DNA of 64,000 nucleotides from Calocera cornea HHB12733. Taxonomy: Eukaryota > Basidiomycota > Dacrymycetes > Dacrymycetales > Dacrymycetaceae. Below, one piece after another: positions 21,093 to 32,579 of this stretch. Positions within the stretch are counted from its first letter, which is position 1. The number at the start of each line of letters is the position of its first letter. The DNA is taken from NCBI GenBank assembly GCA_001632435.1, contig KV423916.1, forward strand, positions 1 through 64,000. Direction: 5' to 3'. The position numbers and the translations under genes were made by a program. A model generated the notes under the pieces. The model was not told the origin of the DNA. It worked only from the letters and a program-made list of their open reading frames with translations, and made no database searches.

Positions 21093-23770
21093 ATGCCCGA
21101 GCCATCCCACGCCTCAGACAGGGACGACGGGCTCGACAGGCCAAAGGGGAAGTCCAAGGCTGCTAAGCGTGCGTGCACTCCCCTCTCTCATCCTTCTCCT
21201 TCTCCTTTCCCGCTCCCTTCCCCTCGTCCTCATCTCCCGCCGTGGTGCACTCTGGGTCTGGGTTGTCCGCTCGCTGGATTGTCTTTCTGCCTTGCGGCGT
21301 TGTCTTATTGCATTGTGATTGCTATTGTGGACGGACGAGGCTCATGTATGCGCACAGCAAAGGACCTCAGTCACGTCCCCTGCAAGTTCTTCAAGGTGGG
21401 CGGGTGCACCGCCGGCCCAGACTGCCCCTTCTCGCACCAGCAGCCCGGCCAGCCAAAGGACGTCTGCACCTGGTGCGTCTCTCCCTCTCCCTTCCGCACT
21501 TACACACGCGCTGACGACGGCGTGTGCGTGCGCGCAGGTTCATAAAAGGGCAGTGCAAGTTCGGGCACAAGTGCGCGCTCGCCCACGTCCTGCCCGGGCA
21601 GCCGATGAGCATGGACCGCAGGAACAAGAAGGAGGCGCAGCAGACTGCCCAGCGCACAAACTCGAACGGCAACGGCAGCGGGGGCGGCGCCGGCGCCGCG
21701 GTGTCCAGCAGCAGCGGGGATGCGGCCCGTGCAGGCGAGAGGGATAAGGATCGCGAGAGGGACAGGGCGCGCAGGAGGCGTGATGGGCGCGGGTCTACCG
21801 GTGGAGATGCGCTGCGTGAGCCCGCCGCGGAGCACGGTGTGGCTGACGAGCCTGTGTCTCCGGCCGGCCAGCCAGATGAGGACAGCACAATGAACTTTGA
21901 TCCATCCATGTCCGGCATGTCTCCCCCTGGGCCGACGATCCGGATCCGCCAGCCGACCGGCGCAGCGGCGCACAAGGCCTCCCCCGTGCAGATCACCGCG
22001 CCGATCCCTGCCCCGCCCGTGAGCACGACGGATTTTGCGTTCGGCATACCGGACGACCTCGACCTCCCGCACGCCGAGCCGGGCAGCGTCGCCGCCGGCA
22101 CGAGCACGAGCAGCGGCACCGTCCCCGGCAACTCGATGGGCCCGGCGAGCATCCCCATGGCCATCCCAAGCCCGAACAAGAGCATCCTCCCTCCGCGCAT
22201 GCAGGCACAGAGGCGCTCCTCTGGTGGCGGAGCAGGCGACCCGCTCGCCCGCTCTCCACCCGGGTTCGAGCGCATGGGCGCGTCCCGCCCGAGCACCCTC
22301 GCCATCTCCCCCATGGGCACGAGCGTCCCGCAGGACGCAGCGGTCATCTCCCCGACGCGCAAGCGCATGTCCGTGAGCGGGACCGACTTTGGCTTCGGCC
22401 CGATCGGCTCGCCCTCCCGCGCCAACTTTATGCAGCAGGGCACCTCCCCGCCCGTGCCCGGCTCGGCGCGCACCGGCATCAGCAGCCAGTTCTCGCCCGG
22501 CACTTCGCCTGTCAACGGCAACGGCTCGGGCTACCTGAGCACGATGAGCACCTCGCCGTTCGACGGGGACAAGGGGCTGTTCATGAGCTACTCGCTCGAC
22601 CGCAAGGCGCTCTCCGGGCCCGGCTTCGGCTTCGGCGGCCGCGAGAGAGAACGCCTCATCGCCATACAGGAACGGAGCTCGGTCCGCCCGCGCGGGCCGG
22701 AGGGCGCCGACGAGGCCGCGGTGGACGACGACGACCTGGAGGACTTCTTGCCGAGCTCGCTGACAGACTTGCTCACGCCCGAGGAGCGGGAGCGCAGGAA
22801 GAGCCGGACGGGCACGCGCCCGACGCTCGAGCGGTTCCCCGCCAGCTTCCCGGCCACGAGCCACCTGGACGGGCTGCGCGGGATCTGGGGCGACGGCGCC
22901 GCGCTCCCTGCGACCTCGCCGCCGCCCAGCGCGGGCCTGCGCCAGATGATGGAGGAGCACCACTCGCCCTCGCTCCTCTCGACGTCCAACCAGAGCACGG
23001 CCTTCCTCAACCACACGCTCGCCCGCCCGCCCATGCAGAGCCTGCGCTCGTTCGACCCGCACGTGCTGATCGACCGCCCCTCGCTCAGCGGGGAGCCGAG
23101 CCAGCGCATGATGGGCCACGGGAGCAGGGGGAGCAGGGCGTCCCTCGATGCGACGCAGCGGCTTGTGCCGTTCGCCCGGGACCCGGTGCCGCCGGAGCAC
23201 ATGCCTGGCCAGTCGCTCCCGCAGGGCCTGGCGGCGGGGCTCAGCAGGCTGCACCTCCAGCCATCGCAGCAGTCCCCGATCCCCACGCCGGGCACCACCC
23301 CCGGGGCGGCCTTCTCCGCCGGGCTGGACATGTGGTCCTCCTCTGGCCGCGCGAACAACACAGGCATGGGCATGTCCTGGGAGCACCGCTCGCTGTCCGG
23401 GCTGGGCTCGGGCCAGCTCACGCCCAGCGGGAGCCAGAGCGGCCTGGGCAGCGGGATGCACACGCCCTCGGGCAGCTACCGCGAGGCGCACTCGCCCGGC
23501 GCGTGGGGCGGGCGGGACACGGGCATGGGCGGCCGAGACACAGGGATGGGCGAGCTCTCCCTCTCGTACTCGATCCCGCGCGGGCTCGGCATGGGCCTCG
23601 GCAGCAACCAGACGACGCCGAGCAAGGGCGCTGCGCCCTTGTCCTCTGCCTCGTCCGCCGGTGGGCCCGGCCCGAGGGGCGGCAGGAGAGCCGGGTTCGG
23701 ACACGACGACGACATATTCGACCTGGACCTCGAGCCTGTCGAGAAGCGTCCTCGGGCCGGCGGGCTGTGA
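21093..23770 (+). CDS. CCCH-type zinc-finger RNA-binding protein
   Basis: Likely cytoplasmic or nuclear mRNA-binding regulator. Two introns (about 21171-21358 and 21473-21538) separate a short charged N-terminus (MPEPSHASDRDDG) from a pair of zinc fingers: CKFFKVGGCTAGPDCPFSH (C-x7-C-x5-C-x3-H) and CTWFIKGQCKFGHKCALAH with the same spacing. This tandem resembles yeast Lee1 and related fungal CCCH proteins. The remaining ~700 residues are low-complexity, rich in Gly, Ser, Pro and Met, with repeated short motifs (GTSPVNGNGS, GRDTGMGG) and an acidic patch (DDDDLEDFLPSSLTDLLTPEE) that could be a recruitment motif. The C-terminus DDDIFDLDLEPVEKRPRAGGL is acidic then basic. Targets are unknown. Confidence 0.85.
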
Positions 23771-25213
23771 GCCCTGCTGCTGGCCAACGCAGCAACAACT
23801 AGACTGCTCGCGAGCCGCCGAGCACCCTGCGCCCCCGAGCCACCGGCGCCGCTGAGGATGCGGACGCAGGAAGAAAACACCCAACAGCCCCTCGATAACA
23901 CCGACGAAGACTGTCGCTCATGACCGCCCCGCGCCCCCGAACGAACGAATGTATCTGTACTACAACGACCTATGACCAACCGAACCCAACCAACCAGGAC
24001 AACACCCGGGCGCTGCCCGCTCCACGCGGGGACGTCCATCCTTGACGCTGCACCGCTGCATCATGTCCGGCCCGCCTCGCGCTCCCTGTCCCTCTCGCAC
24101 ACCTGCTCGCTCGCTCGCTATCAATTGCTCCGCATATCGCTTTGTTTACCCCGCTTCAGCTCATTGTGCCCGCCGTGTCTTCTCATCACGTTCCCCTTCC
24201 TTGGCTTGGCTCTGTGACTGTGTGTCTGATTTTCTGACCGTGTATGGTCGGGACGAGGCCTGTATATGTGATGTTACAGCTAAAAAGAATGTCACGAGGA
24301 TGTTGGATGTTGCGATTGCGATTGGCGTGTGTGGTGTGGCTTGGCGTGCCGGGTATGGGCAGTGCATGCCCGGGCTGGGGCGTGGAGCGAGTTGTGCGAC
24401 CGGTAGGACTGGTGCGGTGCGGCTTGGCGCGCTGGGGAGGAGAGCTGGGACGGACTTGAAGACGTAGGGGCGGGGCTATACGGAGGGTGCTCGCGTCCCT
24501 GACCGGGCGGGTCGCGGGTCGCGGGTCGCACGACCTCGGTTAGGCCCTGGCATGAAAGGCCGTCCTGAAGAGGGGTGAAGGGTTGGGAACGCGGGCCTGG
24601 GCCTGGACGGTGCGGCGCTGTGCGGCGCTGTGTTGCTTAGCCGGTCCGTCCCTCGCTCGCTCGCACGCTCGCACGTAAAAGTAAAGTAAGTAAGTAAAAC
24701 TGGTAAACGGGCGGAGGGGAGCTGTGCGACCGCGCGGGGCCGGGCGTGCTTTTTCCCACAGCACGCACAGTCGCGGACACCGGGCCCCCGCGCCCCGCCC
24801 GCAACGGCGATGTCGAAAAGCGCCGTTGTCGCAAACCCCGCAGTACGCAGGCCGGCGCCGCCCGCCCGTCGATCGCGCGCGATCACCCCGCCGATCCTCG
24901 ATCAGGAGGGGGGGGGGCTCCGGCCCTGCCCGCGCGCTTTCCCACCCAGTGCTGCACCGCTGCAACCGTCTGCAATAGGACTACAGTAGCGTAGTGCTGC
25001 CCAAGCCCCGGTCGGCCCCGACCCGCCCGGGGACGGTGGTTGGGTCCGCTCAGGGTGCAGGCCAAGGCCGTTTTCACGTGCCCCGCCTGCCAGTGGCCGG
25101 GTAGGCGGGGAAGGGGAAGGAGGCGCGCAGGGCGGAATAGGCGGTCAGGCGGTCACGCGACGGGGTGCCCTTCCTCCCCTCGCCTCCTCCTCACAACCCA
25201 GCGGTACTTGTAC
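23771..25213. other. Intergenic before assembly gap
   Basis: 3' flank of the CCCH gene and GC-rich sequence with no supported gene. ORFs of up to 141 codons overlap on several strands without motifs. Confidence 0.5.
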
Positions 25214-25798
25214 NNNNNNNNNNNNNNNNNNNNNNNNNNNNNNNNNNNNNNNNNNNNNNNNNNNNNNNNNNNNNNNNNNNNNNNNNNNNNNNNNNNNNNN
25301 NNNNNNNNNNNNNNNNNNNNNNNNNNNNNNNNNNNNNNNNNNNNNNNNNNNNNNNNNNNNNNNNNNNNNNNNNNNNNNNNNNNNNNNNNNNNNNNNNNNN
25401 NNNNNNNNNNNNNNNNNNNNNNNNNNNNNNNNNNNNNNNNNNNNNNNNNNNNNNNNNNNNNNNNNNNNNNNNNNNNNNNNNNNNNNNNNNNNNNNNNNNN
25501 NNNNNNNNNNNNNNNNNNNNNNNNNNNNNNNNNNNNNNNNNNNNNNNNNNNNNNNNNNNNNNNNNNNNNNNNNNNNNNNNNNNNNNNNNNNNNNNNNNNN
25601 NNNNNNNNNNNNNNNNNNNNNNNNNNNNNNNNNNNNNNNNNNNNNNNNNNNNNNNNNNNNNNNNNNNNNNNNNNNNNNNNNNNNNNNNNNNNNNNNNNNN
25701 NNNNNNNNNNNNNNNNNNNNNNNNNNNNNNNNNNNNNNNNNNNNNNNNNNNNNNNNNNNNNNNNNNNNNNNNNNNNNNNNNNNNNNNNNNNNNNNNNN
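25214..25798. other. Assembly gap of 585 N
   Basis: Unknown bases. The gap hides the promoter, start codon and first exons of the mitochondrial kinase gene that resumes at about 25831. Confidence 1.
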
Positions 25799-25830
25799 CG
25801 ATGGATGGAATGGTGGGTGCTAACCCCCAG

Positions 25831-27461
25831 GCAGGAACTGATCAACTTCCCCCCGCCAGAGCTCACCCCCGCCCTCCGCGCAGCCCTCAACGCCTCCCGC
25901 TCCGCCGGCCCGCTCTTCCCCGAAGCCTCGCCGAACCCCTCGCTCGCCGGGCTCTGGACAAACGCCCTCCACCCCCCCACCAACGGCAACGGCCACGGCC
26001 CGCAGCCGCACAAGCGCCGCATCCCCATCGAGCGCCGCCTGTACTCGAACCCGGGCAACATCGCCTGGCCGCCCTCGGTCATCGACTACAACCGCCGGTT
26101 CACCAAGACGCTCGAGGTGATCAAGCGCCGCCACGACCCCACCGCCACCACCGTCGCCGCGGGCGTGCTCGAGTGGAAGAAGCGCAAGAAGTGGAGCGAG
26201 GCCGTGCTGCATGAGGAGATTGGAAAGTGGCTCGACCGCTTCTACCTCAGCCGCATCGGCATCCGCTTCCTCATCGGCCAGCGTGAGCCCCCCCCCCCTG
26301 CTCCCTCCCTCCTGCGCAACACCGCTGACACAGCGCCGTACGCGCACCCCAGACATCGCCCTCAACACGCAGCCCGTCACGCCGGACCACGTGGGCATCA
26401 TCTGCAAGCACGCAAACGTGCACGACATTGTCAGCGAGGCCGTCGACAACGCCCGCTTCATCTGCGAGGAGCACTACGGCCTGTTCAAGGGCCCCCAGGT
26501 CGACCTCATATGCGACGAGCACCTCGTCTTCCCCTATGTCCCCGGCCATCTGTGCGTCCCCCGCCTGCACCTCTCTGTGGGCTGCTGGGAGGCAGTACTG
26601 ACCCGCGGCCCGCGCCGGCGCACAGGAACCACATCTGCTTCGAGCTGCTCAAGAACTCGCTCCGCGCCACAATCGAGAAGCACGGGACGGACCACCGCCA
26701 CCTCCCGCCCATCAAGATAATCGCCACCGCGGGCCAGGAGGACATCACCATAAAGATCTCAGACGAGGGCGGCGGAATCCCCCGCAGCGCCGTCCCGCTC
26801 ATATGGACATACATGTACACCACCATGCACAACCAGGCGCTGGACGACGACTTTGGAGAGAGCGACTTTCGCGCTCCCATGGCTGGCTTCGGCTACGGCC
26901 TCCCGCTCTCCAGGCTCGTGAGTCCCTTGACATTGACATTGACCTTGTGCTTTTGCTTTTGCTTTTCTGGGCCCGTCCCTTGGTTTCGCTTGCTTTCACT
27001 TGCGACGCATCGTCGCGGGTGCGGGTGGGCGTGGCACGTGGCATGCCGCACCGGACCGACTCCGACTCCGGCTCCGGCCGTTCTCCTCCTCTTCGGAGCG
27101 TTGTGCCATCCCACCCGCATTCCCATTCCCAATCCGCGCTCTCCCCTTTCCTTCCTTCCTTCCTACCCGCTTTGCTCCGCGCCAGCGCCAGCGCGGCATC
27201 GGGCATGCCATTCCCCGCATTCTGCTGTTCTGCCTTCCGGGTCCGCGCCATCACATCATGCACCACCACACCACTCCCCATCTTCCCCCCCTCCCCGCTC
27301 TGCTCCAGCGCACCATCATGCTGACCCCCGCCCGCCCACCGCCCACGCAGTACGCCCGCTACTTCGGCGGCGACCTCCAGCTCATCTCCCTCGACGGGTA
27401 CGGCACGGACGTCTACATCCACCTGAACAAGCTCAGCAGCAGTATGGAGCCGCTCTTGTAG
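25831..27461 (+). CDS. Mitochondrial pyruvate/branched-chain dehydrogenase kinase (5' end in gap)
   Basis: GHKL-fold kinase of the PDK/BCKDK family that phosphorylates and inactivates an alpha-keto acid dehydrogenase E1 in the mitochondrial matrix. The first visible exon begins after an acceptor at 25830 with QELINFPPPEL, so roughly the first 80-100 residues, including any presequence, lie in the gap. Visible parts: VIDYNRRFTKTLEVIKRRHD, DRFYLSRIGIRFLIGQH, VHDIVSEAVDNARFICEEHY, N-box HICFELLKNSLRAT (Glu and Asn for Mg-ATP), G1 box ISDEGGGIPRS, and G2 box GFGYGLPLSRLYARYFGGDL. It ends NKLSSSMEPLL at 27461. Three fully visible introns are present; the last is 433 nt, far longer than others in the window. 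A fungus-specific insert (about 25900-26010, NGNGHGPQPHK) lies in the N-terminal helical domain. Confidence 0.88.
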
Positions 27462-27482
27462 GCCCACGCGCCCTGCCCGGAT

Positions 27483-27526
27483 AGGCAAGGCAAGGCAAGG
27501 CAAGGCAAGGCAAGGCAAGGCAAGGC
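27483..27526. repeat. Pentanucleotide microsatellite (AGGCA)n
   Basis: About 8.8 perfect copies of AGGCA, starting 22 bases after the stop of the kinase gene, so probably within its 3' UTR. Confidence 0.9.
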
Positions 27527-27874
27527 GCCGCTCGGGGGGTGCACTGGAGCCTGGGTGCACGTGCACGTGCGAGGACGAGTTGGTTGGCTGGCCGGGGGGG
27601 TACATGTATGTTGCGCCTTGGACGCGCCGTCGAAGGACGAAGAACGAAGAACGAACGGGGAGAGAACGGGGAGAAGGGATGTACGTACCGCGCTACCAGC
27701 CCCAGTGTGGCACGATAGCATGGCAGAGAATGTATGTACTTGTACCGATGTGCGCTGCCTCATCGTACCGTCGACCGTGAGGAGTGTTGCGCGGTTGGAG
27801 CTGGCTAGCCCGTCCGACGCTGCGATACATACGCCGGTTGATGAGCATTGAGCGCACCGCCCTCTCTCCACTGG

Positions 27875-28272
27875 GAGGCATTAGCAGGCGGAGAGCAGGT
27901 TGGAGGGCCGTGGAGGCCACTGCCCAGTTTGCGACCGTGACATGTTACGCACGCGCCTACATATCGGGAGGATAGGCGGGTTGACGCGCTGTGGACGCCA
28001 TCAGCGGTCTTGACATTGCGGCGTGTTATACAGGCATCTGTCAGGGAGAGAGAGAGCGGGTTGAAGGGCCGTGCAGGCCAGCCATTGCGACAGTGCGACG
28101 TACACCAGCCACGGCGCCTATCAGGCGGAGATGCGGGTTGCAGGGCCCGTGGAGGCCACCAGCGATCTCGACACTGCGGCACATTGCCGGGGCGCCCATC
28201 GGGCGGATACAGCATGCGGGTTGCAGAGCCGCCGTGGAGGCTACCGGCCAGCTAGGCAGTACAGCGCGCGCC
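27875..28272. repeat. Degenerate ~80-bp minisatellite, about five copies
   Basis: Five diverged head-to-tail units of about 80 bases. Each has the order: GCGCC(T/C)ATC-like start, a purine-rich GGCGGA segment, GCGGGTTG, GGGCCGTGGAGGCCA-like core, then a CGACA/TGCGGC-like end. Cores are visible near 27910, 27985, 28062, 28145 and 28225. The last two units are the most alike. No coding function is evident; short ORFs on both strands are products of the repeat. Confidence 0.7.
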
Positions 28273-28626
28273 GCATGTAACGCGTCATAGCACGGATGGA
28301 GGCTGGCATGGAGAACACAGAGCGATCAGGTGCATTGGATTTTTGGTTTATTTGCAAGCGGCATATCCCATGACTTAATATGGGTCCGGCGGAACTACAG
28401 TACGTGTGAGTGCGGCATGGGGCCACAAAATCAACGGACCGAGCCGGCCGAACGGCTGGAAGGGGATGGCATACCAAAAGAGGCAACGATATGGCATGGA
28501 GGACTGATGATATTGATGAACAGCTGGTCTGGACCCTCCACCACTGGAGGTCGGAGCGCCGGCCAAGCACAGCGGCGTTCGCCCGAAATCGTGGAGTTAT
28601 CGGGCGGCCGAGGATCATCAGCACTG

Positions 28627-28645
28627 CCGCCGAGATGCTCGGCGG
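28627..28645. promoter_or_regulatory. CCGCCGAG-ATG-CTCGGCGG inverted repeat
   Basis: Perfect 8-bp arms with a 3-bp spacer, about 530 bases upstream of the TauD start. The CGG/CCG ends resemble binding sites of dimeric Zn2Cys6 regulators. The role is inferred. Confidence 0.4.
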
Positions 28646-29091
28646 TTTAGGCTTGTGACTTACGCAGCTTGTTTGCAGAAACGGGAAGTCAAACGAAGAT
28701 GCCAGAAGCCGCGCGAGCCAATCGGGGACGCGGACCGAGGGCGGTTCGGGGCTTATTTCAAGCCTAAATTGCTGATTTGGCTTGGCCCCGCACGGGACCA
28801 GGCGTTTGGTGCCTTGTGTCGGCAAGCTTATCCGCCCCACAGGAGGCAAATCTGGTGGGGAAAGGGCCGGCGTCCGGCCAGGGGCCCCGCGGATTCCAAA
28901 TGTGGAGGCGATCAGATGATCCACTTTAACTTCGCGGAGGCGTTCAGACTTACTCCAACGCCGACGGCGTAAGCCAAACTGGTTGAGAAACTGTGGAGGA
29001 ACGGCTAGACTGCCGCGCGGCATCCTCCATACTACTCCTTGCCCAGCCAAATGTCTCGTCTACTCGGGACGGAACATGCGCATCAATCTCA

Positions 29092-29098
29092 TATATAA
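29092..29098 (+). promoter_or_regulatory. TATA box of the TauD dioxygenase gene
   Basis: TATATAA, 78 bases upstream of the ATG at 29176. Confidence 0.6.
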
Positions 29099-29175
29099 GA
29101 ACTGGTTTTCCGGCGTTTTGGCTCTCAACCGCGCTTGCCACCCCCTGCCACTTCTGTCACGACATATCAAACAAA

Positions 29176-30343
29176 ATGGCTCACAAAGTCTTCAAAGTTG
29201 AGGAGTACGAGTACCCGGAGCTTCTCGTGAGTCATATACCCGAGCCTTCCTCGTGACCTCCATGCTCACCCTCCCCGACAGCCCACGTTCCCCAAGGTCG
29301 ACTATGATCCTTATGTCGAGCTCAAGGTCGTGGACAAGGGTCACCTCGCTGATCCCGAGTTCAAGTCTCTGTTCGGCGCTGCCACCAAGGTTGACCGCAT
29401 TACTCCCGACCTCGGCACTGAAATCGAGGGCATTGACATCCGCCAAATGACTGATGAGCAGAAGAACGAGCTCGCCCTGCTGACTGCACAACGTGGCGTT
29501 GTCGTCTTCCGCAATCAGCCAGCGACGATCTACGATATGACCGAGCTTGCCAAGTACTACGGACCCCTTCACGTTCATTCCACTACCGGTATTCCCAAGG
29601 ATCCCAAGCTCAACGGTGTTCATATCGTTTGGAACGACGGCACAAAACCGTTCGACCGCATCAACTATGACCGATCAAGTGGCTGGCACTCCGATCAGAC
29701 GTACGAGATCAACACCCCAGGTCTCACGTCCTTGAAGGTCGTCACTGCACCAGAGTCCGGTGGGGACACCCTCTGGTGCTCCGGCTACGCCGTCCTGTCC
29801 AGCTTCTCACCGCAATTCCAGCGCTACCTCGAGTCCATCAGCGCTCTCCACAGCAGTGACAAGCAGAAGGCACAGGCCATCGAGAAGGGCGTCTACATCC
29901 GCCGCCCGCAAACCGATTGTATCCACCCTGTCGTTCGCGTCCACCCCGTCACCGGAATGAAGTCCTTGTTCGTCAACTCCGGCTACACCCGCCGCATTGT
30001 CGGTGTTCCCAAGGCGGAATCCGATGCCATCCTCAACTTCTTGTTCACACAAATCGCGCAATGCAACGAGTATCAAGTTCGCATTCGTTGGGGAAAGGAC
30101 ACCATTTGCTTCTGGGATAACCGCTGCGTTTGGCACACCGCCACATTCGACTACTTCCCGATGAAGCGCCATGGCCTCCGTGCAACGCCCGTCGGCGAGC
30201 GTCCGATTAGTGTCGAGGACTACGAGAAGAGCACCGGAAAGGTTGCGCTGGACTGGTACAGGGAGAAGATGAGGGCTCTTGGTGAGGATGTTGATGATGA
30301 GGAGGCCAACAAGGCGGTCTCCAAGATTGCTGGGGCCGACTAA
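29176..30343 (+). CDS. TauD/TfdA-family Fe(II)/2-oxoglutarate dioxygenase
   Basis: Alpha-ketoglutarate-dependent dioxygenase of the taurine/sulfonate group (yeast Jlp1 relatives), which oxidises small sulfonates, sulfates or similar acids to release sulfur or other groups. One intron (29228-29281) interrupts the N-terminus (MAHKVFKVEEYEYPELL | PTFPKVDYDP); total about 355 residues. The iron-binding facial triad is intact: HxD in GWHSDQTYE and the distal His in NRCVWHTATFDY. The 2-oxoglutarate-binding Arg is in RHGLRATP. Other conserved parts are TPGLTSLKVV and PESGGDTLWCSGY. It has a TATA box and an upstream inverted repeat, so regulated expression is likely. The substrate is not determined. 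Confidence 0.9.
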
Positions 30344-30940
30344 GTCCGCGTAGCCTGTGTACCGTAGAGCATGTAGTTTTTTATAATTTAATGTCACTTG
30401 ACGATCATACGTGCGTGTCGGTTGCAGAGAATAGAGGCGCGTTGATGCGGACGAGGTATGCGGTGAAAGAGGGTACGGACCCCGGACGAAAGGGTCCGGG
30501 TTCGGATCAGTGGATCACGCCGACTCCGCTTTCCCGCGGCCTCTTCTCATCGCCTCCAGTTGACCTATCTTCACAGACACGCTGCAGATGCACTTTGATG
30601 AACCCGGAGCGCCTAAATCGGAAAGGATGCCATATGACTAGCACGGGTCCGCATAGCCCGTAACCGGGTATCACATCCTGATGTGATAACTACTGTATAA
30701 CTGGAGCCACTGGCCAGCATGTGGAACTCCCCGACCAGCCGACAGATCTGTGCAGCAAGCACATGAAGAGAACGCACTGGTGACCATTCAATGCATCAGA
30801 ACAACTCGCAGATTCTCGCGGGATTCGAAGAGCACCACGCGGATCCCGTCCATATCGCCCGCCAGCCCCATATTATACGCCCGCCTCTGAACGTCCTCAT
30901 CCATCGAACTTTCTCTGCATTCACTTGTGATACTCCTCCA
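30344..30940. other. Intergenic
   Basis: 3' flank of the dioxygenase and upstream region of the first RBR gene. No gene seen. Confidence 0.5.
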
Positions 30941-32579
30941 GATGGCCAATTCGACCGTTGTCGTCTCTGACAAGTGGCTCGCCATCGCTTGCAGTCGGTG
31001 CTATGTTGTCAAGCCACGAACGTCATTTCCAGCCTTCCCACCGTCGGTTCTATGCACGCATGACTCGAACGTATGCTCCGAGTGCGTATCGGAAAATATC
31101 CAATATCAGCTGGCGCTCTTTCCGACAGAACTTCCCTTTTGTCCTTCATATGGATGCGTTCGGAAGGTCGAAGTTCCGCTGCCCTCACAACCATCTGGAG
31201 TAGCTCGTGAACAAGAATTGTGAGTGAACGGCCAAACATACCATCATCACACTGGTCTGACAGATTCGACCCAGTGAAAGTCTACCACGCCACCCTTCAA
31301 CGACTTCCACTCCAGGACAAGCCTCTGGAAAAGCGGTACAGAGTCTGCAGAGAGAATCCCGACATCACGAGTACCGCAAGGCGATATCGTTCTTGGTGAC
31401 TGTTTCGCCGCCTTCGGAAACGGTGCCATCAACTCAGCCTTCAAGCAACCGATTTGATAAACGCGTGGATGTGCCAGAGATTATTGAACCTGTTGCGGAA
31501 ACGGCGCCATCTCCGGTCTCTTCGCATGACGCACAGATCCAGCTGCTCGCTTGCCAGATCTGTATGGAGGACTTGCTGTCGAAACGATATTCGCGGACCA
31601 AGCCAAGCGACAAGTGTCGACATGCCTCTGACGTCTGTCGCCGATGCCTTCGTCGATATCTGAAAACTCAGATTGAGGAACTTGGCAATGTGTCCGTGCG
31701 CTGTCCGGTACCCGACTGCGGTGAGGAGATGTCATACAGTAATGTCAAGAAATTTGCAAAGGCGGATGTATTTGAGAGGTAAGACCGATGATGTGAGTAC
31801 ATGGGTATGTGGCTTAATGCTATGCGACAGATACGATGCTCTTCTACTTCGCAAGAACCTGGGAACCAATCCAAACTTCGTTTGGTGCAAGAATCCAAAG
31901 TGTTCCTCAGGGCAGATCCATGATAGCATCGGTAAGCTGTGTGGAGTCATTCTTTGAGCAATGATAACGGTGAGCTCAGCCGGAGCCTCAGTCATCGTCA
32001 TCTGTGCTCAGTGTGGAAGCAAAGCCTGCTCTCATCACGATATCATCTGGCATGACGGGCTGACCTGTACGCAATACGATGAGGCGAAGTCGCAAAAGCG
32101 AGGTCGAGAAGCGGCCGTCGAAACTTACTTCTCTCAGCATACCAAACAGTGCCCCCAATGCAAATCACCTGTATGTCTATTATCCGTTCCTCATGATTGC
32201 CCTGACTCCCATTAGATCGAAAAGATATCCGGATGCGATCATATGACCTGTGCGCTACCTCTTCCATGACTTTCATCTTCCACTCAACATGTTGCTCCCA
32301 GGCCGACCTCCAGGAGGCTGCGGAAGTCAATTGTAAGCCCCCTCAGAGGAAACCCTACCGGGCTGACTTATACAATGCAGCTGTTGGCAGTGTCTCGCAG
32401 ACTATGGACCAATAAGTCGTGATGGGAACCACCGACATCGCACCTCCTGCTTATACTACCGGGCGGTGGTGTCAACTCGAACGCCAGCCACGTTCAGTCC
32501 CCCCCTTCAGGCTATACCTCCTGCAACCGCGCTTGCCTCGCCACCGGCGACACGTCACCACGGTTGTCACCATCAGTAG
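30941..32579 (+). CDS. RBR (RING-IBR-RING) E3 ubiquitin ligase, copy 1
   Basis: E3 ligase that takes ubiquitin from an E2 onto a RING2 cysteine before transfer to substrate. An N-terminal zinc motif (CSRC .. CTHDSNVCSEC .. FCPSYGC) precedes a canonical RBR. RING1: CQICMEDLL .. CRHASDVCRRC .. CPVPDCGE. IBR: FVWCKNPKCSSGQ .. ICAQCGSKACSHHD .. WHDGLTC. RING2: QCPQCKSPIEKISGCDHMTC then RPPGGCGSQFCWQC, with the catalytic Cys in SGCDHM. Introns were placed by analogy with copy 2 and by frame. The splice between the N-terminal exon and RING1, near 31340-31380, is uncertain, so two separate genes cannot be fully excluded. The stop at 32579 follows a short Pro/Thr-rich tail. Confidence 0.78.

Larger units (their letters stand above)
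28273..29175. other. Promoter region of the TauD dioxygenase gene
   Basis: No supported gene. The minus-strand ORF of 269 codons here has no recognisable motif and runs through the inverted repeat and TATA region, so it is rejected. Confidence 0.5.

Noticed and set aside
21500..23884. 794-codon minus-strand ORF opposite the CCCH gene
   Set aside because: It is a mirror of the GC-rich CCCH coding sequence, is Arg/Ala-rich with no domain, and the plus strand has clear zinc fingers.
25040..27484. 814-codon ORF across the N gap
   Set aside because: Continuity is an artefact of translating N. The real kinase exons use several frames joined by introns.
27875..28272. CRISPR-like array
   Set aside because: Units are contiguous and diverged with no unique spacers, in a eukaryotic genome.
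28241..29050. 269-codon minus-strand ORF
   Set aside because: No motif. It covers the TauD promoter and part of the minisatellite.
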